The notes under the pieces: model-generated
Database searches by the model: none
What the model was told of the DNA's origin: nothing
The model's input: the letters and a program-made list of their open reading frames with translations, nothing else
Part shown: one piece after another, positions 1 through 10,063 of the stretch
Layout of the letters: each line of letters begins with the position of its first letter
Numbering within the stretch: position 1 is the first letter of the stretch
Origin: Aculops lycopersici
Taxonomy: Eukaryota > Arthropoda > Arachnida > Trombidiformes > Eriophyidae
Length of the DNA: 64,000 bases
Direction of reading: 5' to 3'
Assembly: GCA_015350385.1 (NCBI GenBank)
Contig: WNKI01000001.1
Span: 3,825,965-3,889,964, forward strand
Position numbers and translations under genes: made by a program

Positions 1-225
1 CAGACTGTCTAAATAACTCGTAGATAGCCGAGCCTACAGTTACACTCCAATCAATGGCATTTTGATTGACCAATTCCTGGAGTGTTTCAATGGTTCGAGG
101 GCGACGTGGAACAACTAGTTGTCCGAAGAGGATTCCAAGGTAGATGTTCACAATTACAATCGTTGAAAGCCACCAAACACAAACGAGTATCCTAATTGGT
201 GTTTGGCTCGGAGGGTTTTTAATGT
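1..225 (-). CDS. Ionotropic receptor, downstream exon (partial, runs off the left edge)
   Basis: This exon encodes the end of the pore region, the M3 helix and the start of the S2 ligand-binding lobe of an ionotropic glutamate receptor-like channel. It reads on the minus strand from an acceptor AG at 227-226. The first two bases complete the codon left open by the exon ending at 7019, giving an in-frame junction RG-DIKNPP. A hydrophobic helix follows (RILVCVWWLSTIVIVNIYLG), then a stretch beginning RTIETLQELV that is typical of the S2 start. The usual SYTANLAAF motif of glutamate receptors is not kept; the equivalent stretch reads IYLGILFGQL, as expected in divergent arthropod IR receptors. 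The rest of S2 and M4 lie outside the window. The joining of the two exons is inferred from phase and domain continuity. Confidence 0.85.
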
Positions 226-613
226 CTATCAAGTTATGATTTGTTTAGATGAAAGTGTGGATAGGTTATTAACTATTAGAGATTAGCGTTAATTGATAAG
301 AGTAATAAATATAATGAATACTGTAAACAAAATTGATCAGATAGGTGAACAGACAGACGAGTAGACAATATTAGGGTGAGCATAGCAGAGTTCCAAGTGT
401 TACATCGAAGTTGATGATATGCCAAGCACATAGATCCCGGTGCTTGAAACTCCACAGGTGGCATTGAGGAGAGATGCTACAAAATTGATTAGATCCATTC
501 GAATGAGGAGACCGCAATCGCTGAATTGTTGCCCTCAGGTTACCCGTAAAAACCATCATTTTTGCAACTATTCTTGCTAACAACCCTCTTGAAGTGCATA
601 AAAATTTCTCAAA

Positions 614-3600
614 ATGATACAGAAACGCAGTCTCAACTGGGCCAGTGCCAGTGTTTTGATTGCTCTTATTTTATTAACTCTAGACCTATGCAACTCCACG
701 CCAATTCCCTCCTTTTTAACTCACAAAGGTTGGTATGGGATAACAAGTAAACAAAGAACTTATCTAAGTAAGCAATTGGAGTTGCCAGTTTGGCGAGTTG
801 AGGAGTACTTTTCAATTGAGAAACAACTCTCCTACAGCCTCTACACTCAGGTGAAACAGGATGTCAAAGAGAAGGAATATGACCCAATGATTCTAATATA
901 TCACAAACGCAAGCTATTCTACCTGCAGAAGAACAAGTGTCAGTTAGATCAGCGACACGAGCCAACGACAACCTTTCCTTGGAAGTACAATGGTTATTCT
1001 AATAGTGTAACTCAGGGCCCGGCTAGCATTCTAGGTGTCGGTGGCTTGTGGTTGAATGCCATCGAGAAGGGAGTTGATTGTTCGGTTGACATTTTTGACA
1101 TTATGTATTGTGATTACGGCGATCGAACTGAAAAGATCCAGGTGAGGTTGGATTTCACTTATCCCTCCGAGGATCCAAGTTTGTCATTGCAACAGGTGAC
1201 AGTGGACCACAAGATGCAATTGCACGCTAAGTCCACGACTTTTCTGCAGGACATTCAGGTGGAGGCAACCATTGAATCCGTTACAAACTCGCTATCTGAG
1301 AAGCTGATTGAGGATGTTGAGAAATCATTGAAACTTTGCCAAGATTCCCTAGCCAACGCCGATCAACATTTATTTCCAAGTTTAATGCGTCGCCTATCGC
1401 AAAGTTCCAAACGAAGTTATGTAATTTCGTCAACAGTTTATCACTATGAAGAGGGCAACGTTCTTCAGATGGGCAACTCGAGCGAACCAAAAGTTGAGCA
1501 ATCTTTTATGATGAAAGAATGGTTTTCCTACGATAAAGAGCTACAAGCCATAGAGATTCAGGATAAAGCTGCTAAGAATAAGCTAAAGAAGAAGTATAAT
1601 CGATATATGGGCTACAGGGATCTAGCCACAAAGCAAACTGCAGCCTTTGCGATGGAGGGAAAATCATACGAATGGATCAAGTGCGAACTGGGTGATTTTC
1701 TCGATGATAAACTGATAAGATCATCCAAGTTAATGAGAAGAAAGATACATTTTGTTAGAAAGAGTGATATAAGCGTTGACCTGTTTGAATTTCATGCAGG
1801 TACACTAATTGGTTTGGGTGCTCTTCTAATGAACATTGCGGATATACCTAGGAAAAAGCTGCTCACCAATGACGCAACGACACAAACTTGGGGCAACGGA
1901 TCCAAAAGTGGCGCTTTAGAGTGGATTGTCAAGGACTCTGAACCAAGTCAAAGGATTCACCTGTACTTTCACAAATCAGCTCTCGACTCAACAGACTCCC
2001 CTTTTAGTTTGGAAAATTTGAGAAGGATTGAAGTTAGACAAACACTAGAGGGAACTCGTGGCGAGGGATCGCCACGTGAGAGTCTCGTAACAAGAATTGA
2101 GGTGCAAAACTTGCACATGCTACTGTATGAGTTTGATCTCGATTATGCCTCCATCTATCCCAAAGAATTATGTCCAGATATTGGAACTTTTGAACCTGCT
2201 TACGATTCACAGGGTTCCGCAGTGACCGAAAGTCCGATCATCGTGGACGATGATGATTTTTTGGATTCTGTTGAAGAGCCCTACGAGTTTCCCTCGTTTG
2301 ACGAGTATCTAGACCTAACTCGCGATTACTCAATACAATCAGAGTGGAAAACTGACGCAGGTGATGTGATGAACATCAACGAGTACCTGATTGTTGCTGG
2401 AACACTTGATTTTAAACCAGGTCAAGAGTATCACTTTGGGCGATTGGATGTGTCGAGGTTCATTAAGAAGGGTAATAGAAATGAAGATTATCGGCTTTAT
2501 ATTAGCTACCTTACGGGAACCTTGATGCGGTACGAGACTGCTCAGAGTCAGTGTCACCCGATTGTACAGCCCGACAATTGGATTGCTGAGTTGGGTTCCG
2601 AATTTAAATTCGGACAATTTTTCGATGACAAGAAAAGGAAGGACAATGAGTATGTGGATCAATTGAAACTCTATGGAGTTGGCGGTTTGTGGTCACTGGC
2701 AACCAATTCGCCTTACTTAACATTCGATAAACATTCTCCTAAAACCGAAACTCGGGATGAGATCACAACTTGGATATTAAATGGATTACCTGGAATGGAG
2801 ACAGTAAATATCGTGTACAGTTTCACTCGTATATTTGGAAATTCAGAAGGATACAGGCAAAAGGTTCGCTTAAACTCGATTGATATTGAACTAGATGGTT
2901 GGGAATCTTTTGATAATGTAAAGGAGATCAGTATAACTGTTAAAGAGGTTAGAGTTGGCACAGTACCTGCAGTCAAGTTTTTGTTACCTCAAACATGCAA
3001 TGAACAAGATTATCTCTATAGATTGTCGAAATTTCCAACTTTTGCCGAGACATTCCAGGTAAAGTCGCCGAGAGATTTAGCGTATGAGTTCAAATATGAT
3101 GTCTATGTTTTCAATGAGGGAATTGGTTATATGATGCAAATAAGTGAGGTAAACAAAGCCGACGGCAAACAATTGGGTTTTGTTGGTATCACTACTCATA
3201 TTAATAACATTCACTTTTGGCTGGATCACAACAACAAGTTCTTAATGGAAGACCCAAAGACGAAACAATGCAAGGCTGGCGTTGATCCGATTGGATTTTT
3301 GAGTTGGAATCATTATTTGGATGCTCTATCGGATGAGCCTCAGGATATTCTCGAAAGTCGGTCGAGTTTACCTCTGGCCGAGCTGTGGCATTTATTTGGC
3401 CTCCGATCGGATAGATTAACTGTGAGACAAAACAGCGACGCTTTCAAGAAGTATGTAGAATGGACTTATATGCATCCAGATGGATTAGAGATTACGTTTT
3501 CTTTTGCCCATTTGCACGAACAGGATGACTTGCACTTGCATCACGTGGAAATTCGATACGTGGGACGAGACTATCATGAGTTTAATATAAAACTCAATGT

Positions 3601-6600
3601 TAAATCAATGAAATCGAATCCATTCGAAAAGGACGCCAGCAAAATGATGCGAAAACCAACTGGATGTTATGGCAAAAGCGAATCGGAGTTTCCAAAAATA
3701 AGTGAGTCACTATCGAGAGGTAAAGTTGTCCATTTGAGCTCGGAATTGGTTCGGCTCAAAAGTAAGCAAAGATACACTTTAGACGAGTGGATGCAGGTTG
3801 GCGAAGCAATGCGAGTCAGGGTGGGCCGCTCAACCGACTACCTGTTCTACCCGCAAACCATAGAATCTTTTGATATATCCTCTTCGCGCTCTTGCCCGCC
3901 TGTTGCACAAAACATCCATGATGATAGGGTTTCAAAATTAACCAAAGAAATTGCTAGCGACGACTTTTTGTTGGACAGTCTGTTTAGAGCAAGAGATGAG
4001 AATGCCTTTTACGGGCCTCTAACCTTGTGGTCTCTAGCCGAGACAAAAGATTTCAAGATTGTACGAGTAGTGGAAAGTATTAGTTACACCGGCTTATTTG
4101 ATCCTCAAACCTCATGGTTTTCAGGCGAACAATTTCAGGTAATCCATAGGAAGAATCCAAGTTTAAAGTATGCAATAGAGTTTTCACAAGATCTTATGAA
4201 TGGTGAGCATGCAATTTTACCTCAAACAATCAAACTGGTTGATTGGCGCTCGGAGTCTAGTTATGCATCGAAAATTGTCATTCAAATGAACAACTTGTTA
4301 GTCTTCGGGGAGCGGGAGTTGAGTTTGCGGGAAAACTCGCAACCGATTGAGAACAACTTTTTGATTCCCGTCGGATTTGGGTGTCGGCGGGGGAAGGACG
4401 TGAGTATTGAGAAACTATTGGACGATCTACAGGATGTTGCCATATTTGACCCCTTGATTCCAACTGAATTTGAATATCGTGCCAGTTTAAGTATAATGGA
4501 CCATTCAAGGGGTCAGCTCGAGCCTCAGTCGCCCATTTTATCGGGTTGGTTTGGCAGGTGTCCGGATAATTGGAACCAGAAGAGTTACTCTAGTTTGATT
4601 GTCAATGTTTTGCACAAGCTTCATTTGAATGGCACAGTTGAGAGCGAGCGCCAGATTAGCTGTAAGGAGAGTTCAGGTGACACAATGACGCAACAGCGCT
4701 TCTTGAACCAAATCACAGGTGTCTGTTCAATCAATCGCCAATCCGCGAAACAATCCGGCATTATAACTTTGGATTTTGGCGATAAGTATCAGGTCAGTGT
4801 GCCAGCTGATTGGATTCACTTTACCCCCTCGCAAGAAAGCCAAGTGCTTCGGGTCTCTAAAGCTCCGGGTAAAGCAACAACGGTTATGTATGAAACCATG
4901 ACAAATGAGGTCGTGTTGACAAATGAACTCTCTGGTTCGGGTTCAATTGTGCGAAGTTTTGAGAGGGATGAAGAGACTGAAGCCTACGGAAATAATTTGT
5001 TCCACACTTCCGTCAAATTGGACATCTACTTATTGAATCAAGCGCGTCTATCTTTACAAATAAGAAACTTGAGACTCGTTCAGTGCTATGAGATCTTGAA
5101 GGTCATGGATTTGGAAGATTGTTACATGTCGAGTGAGTACCGACGAGCAATAGGTTATGCAAATCCAATGGAGCGCTTACACCAATTAAACATCAAATTC
5201 ATGGGCTTCTCTCAGAATGTCAAAGACTCGGAGCCGATTGATTTTGAGAAATTAAAGACAAGTATTGAGAATAGAATTGCAGATCAAATGATTGGAGATC
5301 AACTGGCGCTCGTTGGATTGAATGCTATGCAAATTGGACAGGTAAACGCCGCCTTCCATCCACAGGATAGAAGTATTTCAGCTAGAATTAACCTAATGGA
5401 GCTACCACCGCCAATCGATAGATTTGTCGCGCTCACAGGTAAGGTGATATTGAGGCGACAATCGTTCGTTAGGATAAAGATTATGAACTCAAAATACGAT
5501 TGTTCCAGATTCTGTGAGTCAATGCAAAGATGCTTTGCCTTTGCATTCTGTGACAACTCCCGCGAGTGCCGAGTAATTGATGTTGACATGTGGATCGATG
5601 AGCTCATTAAATCTGGCGACATAGAGGATAGAACTCTGGTTGGAAACTTGGAACATCTAATGACAAAAGACGAGGCCACCTGCACAACTTATCACTCGCC
5701 AAGTGGAGGTGTGGCGAAAACGTTAGCTGGATCAACGTTGGAGTCAATGAGGGAGTTGATCGAGAACAAGATGCATTTCTTCATTATGGTTGACAATCAC
5801 ACCTTAGAAATCCATGACTACGTCGCAGTTGAATTTAAAATCCTCAACAAGTTCACCGACGCTTTAGGATACCGAGAAGAGGATGACAGCGGAGAGGATT
5901 TAGACTCAATGCGTTTGGAGAACGACTTGGTGTTTGGAATCATCAGGTCGGATGCTCAATTGCACGCAACTGACGCGAATTTAAACGAGCTAGTTTCCAT
6001 CAAAACTAGAAATGAGGTACTAGAAGCCGATTGTTTGAACAAGTGCACCGCAGATCCAGCCACCTGTCAGCTAGTGTCATTTTGCAACCACCTGTGCACA
6101 ACTGTCGGCAACCTGAACGACTATGAAACTTATGCAAAGATTCTAAATTCCAGTCAAGAGCAAACAGGCTGCTCTATCTTGGGAAGAGATTATGTCCACG
6201 ACTTCCATAGGTTTGCCCTAACAAGTGAGCCAGAGGAATCTATGGATAAATTTGAAGGAATTAGTTTGGACGGTTGTGCAGCTAGGTGCCACTTTAAAGA
6301 GGGTAAAAAGTTGGCAATCGATTGTCTATCGTTCGACTATTGCACCAAAGAGGACAAAAACCATGGCACTTGTTACCTGCAAAAGCTGCACTTAATTATG
6401 AACGATTTCAGCCAGAGCATAATCACCCAAGTGGCAAACGCTTCGGTCGGCAAGGAGGTCCAATGTGCTCACTATAGTAAGTCGCTTTTGGCCGACTATG
6501 ACAAAATTAGTAACAGGAAATTTAAGCATCATCAATCAGTTGTTCACAAGGGAACCACAATCGACAATTGTGCCTTGATTTGTCGTCGCACTGACACCTG

Positions 6601-6994
6601 TTTGGGCTTTGAGTTTTGTGAGCCGGTGGATGACGAAAATTCAGCGTCAAGTTGTTACTTAAGGCGATTGGTTAATGAGGGGAGTGGAAAAAACAACACC
6701 ACAACAACACCTTCCCCGACTCTACAAGAGCAGCTCAAGTTTGAATTGGAACAATCCAACAACTGCAATGTATTTAGAATGCGCCATTCAATGGAGGAGT
6801 TGGAGATATCAGGTTCTGAGGTGGAGTTTGTTGATCCAATTTATAGTGACTTTGTCGGACCAGCAAATTTAAGCAGCTTTTTCGGTTACATAACACTCGC
6901 CTCTTTTTTAGGTTCTGTCACCTCTATTATATATGCCATTGCAACAGGTCGGCCTGCAAGGAATTTCAATGATTTGCTTAGGATATTTAAATGA
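614..6994 (+). CDS. Giant secreted/type I membrane repeat protein with C-terminal PAN-like modules
   Basis: A single uninterrupted 2126-codon ORF. Residues about 8-28 form a signal peptide (hydrophobic core VLIALILLTL). The body holds about five or six diverged repeats, each marked by a Gly/Leu-Trp or similar motif: near residues 142 (VGGLWL), 398 (LGALLM), 686 (VGGLWS), 921 (LAELWH), 1132 (PLTLWS) and 1306 (ILSGWF). This resembles the tandem LolA-like extracellular proteins annotated in arachnids and nematodes, but I could not confirm the family. Near residues 1627, 1805, 1885 and 1983 are Cys-rich units ending in forms such as CYL, resembling PAN/apple modules. A membrane segment at about 2088-2112 is followed by a short basic tail ending in IFK. 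Likely a cell-surface or secretory glycoprotein of unknown role. It lies entirely within an intron of the opposite-strand receptor gene. Confidence 0.85.
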   Translation: MIQKRSLNWASASVLIALILLTLDLCNSTPIPSFLTHKGWYGITSKQRTYLSKQLELPVWRVEEYFSIEKQLSYSLYTQVKQDVKEKEYDPMILIYHKRKLFYLQKNKCQLDQRHEPTTTFPWKYNGYSNSVTQGPASILGVGGLWLNAIEKGVDCSVDIFDIMYCDYGDRTEKIQVRLDFTYPSEDPSLSLQQVTVDHKMQLHAKSTTFLQDIQVEATIESVTNSLSEKLIEDVEKSLKLCQDSLANADQHLFPSLMRRLSQSSKRSYVISSTVYHYEEGNVLQMGNSSEPKVEQSFMMKEWFSYDKELQAIEIQDKAAKNKLKKKYNRYMGYRDLATKQTAAFAMEGKSYEWIKCELGDFLDDKLIRSSKLMRRKIHFVRKSDISVDLFEFHAGTLIGLGALLMNIADIPRKKLLTNDATTQTWGNGSKSGALEWIVKDSEPSQRIHLYFHKSALDSTDSPFSLENLRRIEVRQTLEGTRGEGSPRESLVTRIEVQNLHMLLYEFDLDYASIYPKELCPDIGTFEPAYDSQGSAVTESPIIVDDDDFLDSVEEPYEFPSFDEYLDLTRDYSIQSEWKTDAGDVMNINEYLIVAGTLDFKPGQEYHFGRLDVSRFIKKGNRNEDYRLYISYLTGTLMRYETAQSQCHPIVQPDNWIAELGSEFKFGQFFDDKKRKDNEYVDQLKLYGVGGLWSLATNSPYLTFDKHSPKTETRDEITTWILNGLPGMETVNIVYSFTRIFGNSEGYRQKVRLNSIDIELDGWESFDNVKEISITVKEVRVGTVPAVKFLLPQTCNEQDYLYRLSKFPTFAETFQVKSPRDLAYEFKYDVYVFNEGIGYMMQISEVNKADGKQLGFVGITTHINNIHFWLDHNNKFLMEDPKTKQCKAGVDPIGFLSWNHYLDALSDEPQDILESRSSLPLAELWHLFGLRSDRLTVRQNSDAFKKYVEWTYMHPDGLEITFSFAHLHEQDDLHLHHVEIRYVGRDYHEFNIKLNVKSMKSNPFEKDASKMMRKPTGCYGKSESEFPKISESLSRGKVVHLSSELVRLKSKQRYTLDEWMQVGEAMRVRVGRSTDYLFYPQTIESFDISSSRSCPPVAQNIHDDRVSKLTKEIASDDFLLDSLFRARDENAFYGPLTLWSLAETKDFKIVRVVESISYTGLFDPQTSWFSGEQFQVIHRKNPSLKYAIEFSQDLMNGEHAILPQTIKLVDWRSESSYASKIVIQMNNLLVFGERELSLRENSQPIENNFLIPVGFGCRRGKDVSIEKLLDDLQDVAIFDPLIPTEFEYRASLSIMDHSRGQLEPQSPILSGWFGRCPDNWNQKSYSSLIVNVLHKLHLNGTVESERQISCKESSGDTMTQQRFLNQITGVCSINRQSAKQSGIITLDFGDKYQVSVPADWIHFTPSQESQVLRVSKAPGKATTVMYETMTNEVVLTNELSGSGSIVRSFERDEETEAYGNNLFHTSVKLDIYLLNQARLSLQIRNLRLVQCYEILKVMDLEDCYMSSEYRRAIGYANPMERLHQLNIKFMGFSQNVKDSEPIDFEKLKTSIENRIADQMIGDQLALVGLNAMQIGQVNAAFHPQDRSISARINLMELPPPIDRFVALTGKVILRRQSFVRIKIMNSKYDCSRFCESMQRCFAFAFCDNSRECRVIDVDMWIDELIKSGDIEDRTLVGNLEHLMTKDEATCTTYHSPSGGVAKTLAGSTLESMRELIENKMHFFIMVDNHTLEIHDYVAVEFKILNKFTDALGYREEDDSGEDLDSMRLENDLVFGIIRSDAQLHATDANLNELVSIKTRNEVLEADCLNKCTADPATCQLVSFCNHLCTTVGNLNDYETYAKILNSSQEQTGCSILGRDYVHDFHRFALTSEPEESMDKFEGISLDGCAARCHFKEGKKLAIDCLSFDYCTKEDKNHGTCYLQKLHLIMNDFSQSIITQVANASVGKEVQCAHYSKSLLADYDKISNRKFKHHQSVVHKGTTIDNCALICRRTDTCLGFEFCEPVDDENSASSCYLRRLVNEGSGKNNTTTTPSPTLQEQLKFELEQSNNCNVFRMRHSMEELEISGSEVEFVDPIYSDFVGPANLSSFFGYITLASFLGSVTSIIYAIATGRPARNFNDLLRIFK

Positions 6995-6999
6995 GTTTA

Positions 7000-7005
7000 A
7001 ATAAA
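7000..7005 (+). terminator. Poly(A) signal AATAAA of the nested gene
   Basis: AATAAA begins six bases after the stop codon at 6992-6994. Cleavage 10-30 bases downstream would fall at or inside the receptor's coding exon (starting at 7019 on the other strand), so the two transcripts probably overlap by a few bases. Confidence 0.55.
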
Positions 7006-7018
7006 CAGAGAAACTTAC

Positions 7019-7901
7019 CTCTAATTAAAAGGATATTTAGTACACAAGAAGTTGCGTAGTAAAATCTATCCAACCAAGAGTCACCAAACTCATGATGCTC
7101 GCGAGCCTCCTCTACAGCCTCAATCTTATGCCTCAATTTTCGAGCATAATCTTGTTCCTCATTACATTCGCCCCCTTGGTCATTCGAATCCCCATTCGTG
7201 GAGAAAAAACTTCGACGTGAACTCTCAGACTTCCGGCCAACATTTAAAAACTTGGCCAACTTTTGAACTCTGTGCTGCTCGCGCTGATCGTCCTCAAGTT
7301 TTGTCATGATTGTAATGAGAAATATCAATATCATTATGGTGGCTAGCAACACAAACCACACTGTCACAGAGAAGGGCTCAAATATAGCCAGGTAATTTTG
7401 CACCTCCTCAGGTGTCCTTAGCAATATGGCAACTGTTTCCACATAGTAGGCTCGTGTAAAGTCTATCGCTTGGGCGCGAGCCACAGTTATCGACAAGGCA
7501 GTAACGCCCAAGTCCGACTCATTCCTAACCAGGGATCCCATTAAGCCTGTCCAACCTTTACCTGGCACTAGTATACCAAATTGTCCATCAGGTGGCCTCA
7601 CAATGTTCAGCTTGAATTTGAATATCTTGGTTAGACGTTTGATCACCTCAATGGCAACTCCGCTATAATTTTCAAGATTACTAATGGCATAGGGCTTGTC
7701 GCCGCCAATATCCGGTTTATTGTAGATAACAAAAGGCTCGCGGACAACTACACAAGCAGTCAGGGTTTTATTCTCGAGCAATGGAATTCCGTCCCTGATT
7801 CGTCTCAGGTGATCGGATTGCGAGAGCAACTGACCATCACTCGCAAGGAAAGAGTTGAAAATCCTATGATAAGAGATAGCAAACAAGCAAAGGTAATACA
7901 T
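7019..7901 (-). CDS. Ionotropic receptor, first coding exon (S1 lobe, M1, pore)
   Basis: Encodes a short, ATD-lacking ionotropic receptor. Residues 1-21 look like a signal peptide. Residues about 47-165 form the S1 ligand-binding lobe, including GWTGLMGSL and the ITVARAQAIDF motif. Its Arg142 matches the residue that binds the ligand alpha-carboxylate in glutamate receptors. M1 lies at about 176-200. It is followed by an unusually long charged cytoplasmic loop of about 75 residues and then the pore region (GDSWLDRFYYATSCVLNILL). The exon ends at a GTAAGT donor in phase 1 and continues in the exon at 1-225. Likely a chemosensory or synaptic ligand-gated cation channel of the IR class. A further upstream exon is possible, but the signal peptide supports this start. 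Confidence 0.85.
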
Positions 7902-8503
7902 TCTAAAAGTAATTGGTAGTAAATTGGAACTATGGATTGTAAATTTAATGTAATGCTAATTGGGGTCTGCTGTGATGGATTATTTGATGATTCTTAGACT
8001 TATATTCTTCATTCTCTCAGTCTCTTAAGGTTGGTAATTGGTTTTCTCTTGTCAATAGGTCAACTGGTTTGGTTCTGGATTGGAAGATTGAAATCTCTTT
8101 GAAACACCCACAAATACGTAACTTGGTGCTTGCTTTTTTCGTCGTTGTCGCCATTGTGAATGTTTTGTGCACATTGGACACGACAACTCCAATTGACAAG
8201 ACCTCTTCTCAGTCATATGACGATAATGATGATAGTATGAATGAATAATGAACATAATGATAATAAAGATGATGATGTCGTTCGTTGATAATAGTGGTAA
8301 TAAATGACTACGATTATTCTATGGCATCACAAGCCCATCAAGACTCGGCGTCTCGCTGAATGCAATTGAATGACACTGACAGCAAAACGTCAAGTTGATG
8401 CGACCGTTCTCTTTCTAGTATAAATCATAAATTCATTTTGACTTGATCGGTTTGTTGACTGGTTGGTTAAGGCTGATAGGAAGATGTTGTGTTAGGAACA
8501 ATA
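7902..8503. other. Intergenic, 0.6 kb
   Basis: Lies between the receptor start and the end of the upstream zinc-finger gene, both on the minus strand. It presumably holds the 3' UTR of the latter and the promoter of the former. AT-rich with ATG/ATA runs near 8220-8300. No clear element or gene. Confidence 0.5.
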
Positions 8504-10063
8504 CTAAATAGGACATTGCTGCAAATTGTTGCCATGGGCAGCTTTCTTGTGGCGTATAAAGTTATCCTTCCAAGCAAAACTCTTTGAGCATTCGTTGCAT
8601 ATGTATTTGGGCCTTGACTGGGAATGTATTTGCATATGTCGTTTCATGTTGAATTTCTCAGTAAACTCCTTGCCGCAGGTGGGACAGGCAAATGTCCGCC
8701 TGGGCGACTCGGAGTTCCGTTGCTGACTATTGTCTCCTGACTTTTCCTTTTTGTTTTGTCCACTGGATTTGCTCTTACTGCTCTTAATGTTGTTGGTATT
8801 TGTTGAAGTGTTACTAGCGGCTATGTTACTATTGTTACTCGTATGATGGCCCCTGTTATTATTGTTGCTACTGCTGTGGTTGTTGTCATTCTGTTGATTG
8901 GTCGATGATGAGCTGTGGTCCAGGCCATTGGTATTCAAGCTGGCAACTAGCTTAGAGGCCAAAAATTTGTTGTCCGTATCCGTGATGTTGCTACGGTACT
9001 TGCCAATAATGACATTATTGATGGTGTTGATATTATTCGTAACATTACTACTGATACTTATGACACCGTTGGCACTGTGGTTCATGATACTTGGTACTCC
9101 GTTTGTAATACTGGCACGTGGTTGCTGATGACGTAACTCGTTGATGGCATTGCTTATGACTAGGGCCGCCTGGTCGCCACCCACGACACCCGCACTGTTG
9201 GCCAATCTTAGCAAATTGTCATTGTTCGCTGAGTTTTGGTTAATTATCACATGGCTACCATTGGTGTTGGCCAGGCTCAAATCAGAAGATTGAGACGTTG
9301 GCTGGTTTGTTGTCAATGTTGTCTGGAGGTTGTGGGTATGGGATTGTTGCTGCTGGTGATGTTGCTGGTGCTGATCGCTGGACGAACCAGAACCACCGTT
9401 TGGAGTATGATGATCGGAGGTCAGTTGCTGTTGCGTACTATTATCGCTTGAGCTGGTCAATGACTGATGATGTTGAGGATGGTGATGGGAGTGTTGGAAG
9501 AATGAGGACGGATTGAAGCTTGCTGCGGACAGGTGTTGCTGATGCTGTTGATTTTGGATGGCCGATACAAATTGGTTCGCATTTGCCACGGTCAAGTTGT
9601 CACCAAAATGTCCGGCAGCTAGCGAGGCGGCCGAGTGTTGTTGTCCAAACTGAGCCACCAAATGTGAGCCAGATGAGTCAAGGCTAAACTGGGGCAATAC
9701 GTTACTAGTTACAGTTGGTTGGGATTGGGTTGTTTGTTGTTGTTGCTGTTGTTGGTGGAGTTGGTGTTGGTGCTGCTGCGGTAGGATCTCATGAAATGAT
9801 AATAGTTGCTGTTCAGTGAATGCTGCTGCTGTCTGATTAACACCACTACCACTACTACTACCACTTGTTCCACCAATACTGTCGCCTCCTTGTTGTTGTT
9901 GTTGTTGCTGAAGCTGTTGTTGTTGTTGTTGCAAAGCAGAGACCGCCACTGGTTGCAAATGATTCTGTTGGTGGTGGTGATTATGAAGTGGATGGTGGTG
10001 CGGGTGATAGTAGTGGTGCGGTTGTTGGCTGGACAGATTGCTAGTGGTTGAGCTAGTGAACAT
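8504..10063 (-). CDS. Q/H/N-rich C2H2 zinc-finger protein with two C-terminal fingers
   Basis: A 519-residue ORF. The first 450 residues are low complexity: His-rich near the start, repeated glutamine runs at about 45-60 and 97-115, and Ser/Asn-rich stretches later. A basic linker precedes two C2H2 fingers at the extreme C-terminus: C460-C463-H476-H480 (C-x2-C-x12-H-x3-H) and C489-C492-H505-H510 (x4 between the histidines). A pair of terminal fingers is typical of arthropod BTB-zinc-finger regulators such as the lola/fruitless class, but no BTB domain is visible here. This may therefore be either a stand-alone transcription factor or the terminal exon of a longer spliced gene. An in-frame stop lies at 10106-10108, 43 bases upstream of the ATG, so any upstream coding would need an acceptor in that gap. 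Confidence 0.75.
   Translation of the reverse strand: MFTSSTTSNLSSQQPHHYYHPHHHPLHNHHHQQNHLQPVAVSALQQQQQQLQQQQQQQGGDSIGGTSGSSSGSGVNQTAAAFTEQQLLSFHEILPQQHQHQLHQQQQQQQTTQSQPTVTSNVLPQFSLDSSGSHLVAQFGQQHSAASLAAGHFGDNLTVANANQFVSAIQNQQHQQHLSAASFNPSSFFQHSHHHPQHHQSLTSSSDNSTQQQLTSDHHTPNGGSGSSSDQHQQHHQQQQSHTHNLQTTLTTNQPTSQSSDLSLANTNGSHVIINQNSANNDNLLRLANSAGVVGGDQAALVISNAINELRHQQPRASITNGVPSIMNHSANGVISISSNVTNNINTINNVIIGKYRSNITDTDNKFLASKLVASLNTNGLDHSSSSTNQQNDNNHSSSNNNNRGHHTSNNSNIAASNTSTNTNNIKSSKSKSSGQNKKEKSGDNSQQRNSESPRRTFACPTCGKEFTEKFNMKRHMQIHSQSRPKYICNECSKSFAWKDNFIRHKKAAHGNNLQQCPI

Larger units (their letters stand above)
226..7018 (-). other. 6.8 kb intron of the ionotropic receptor, containing a nested opposite-strand gene
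   Basis: The minus-strand donor reads AG|GTAAGTTT (GT at 7018-7017) and the acceptor reads TTGATAG ending at 226. The flanking exons join in phase 1 within the pore region. Inside lies a complete plus-strand gene (614-6994). About 390 bases on the acceptor side hold no gene that I can see. On the donor side, only about 24 bases separate the nested stop codon from the host exon. Confidence 0.8.
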
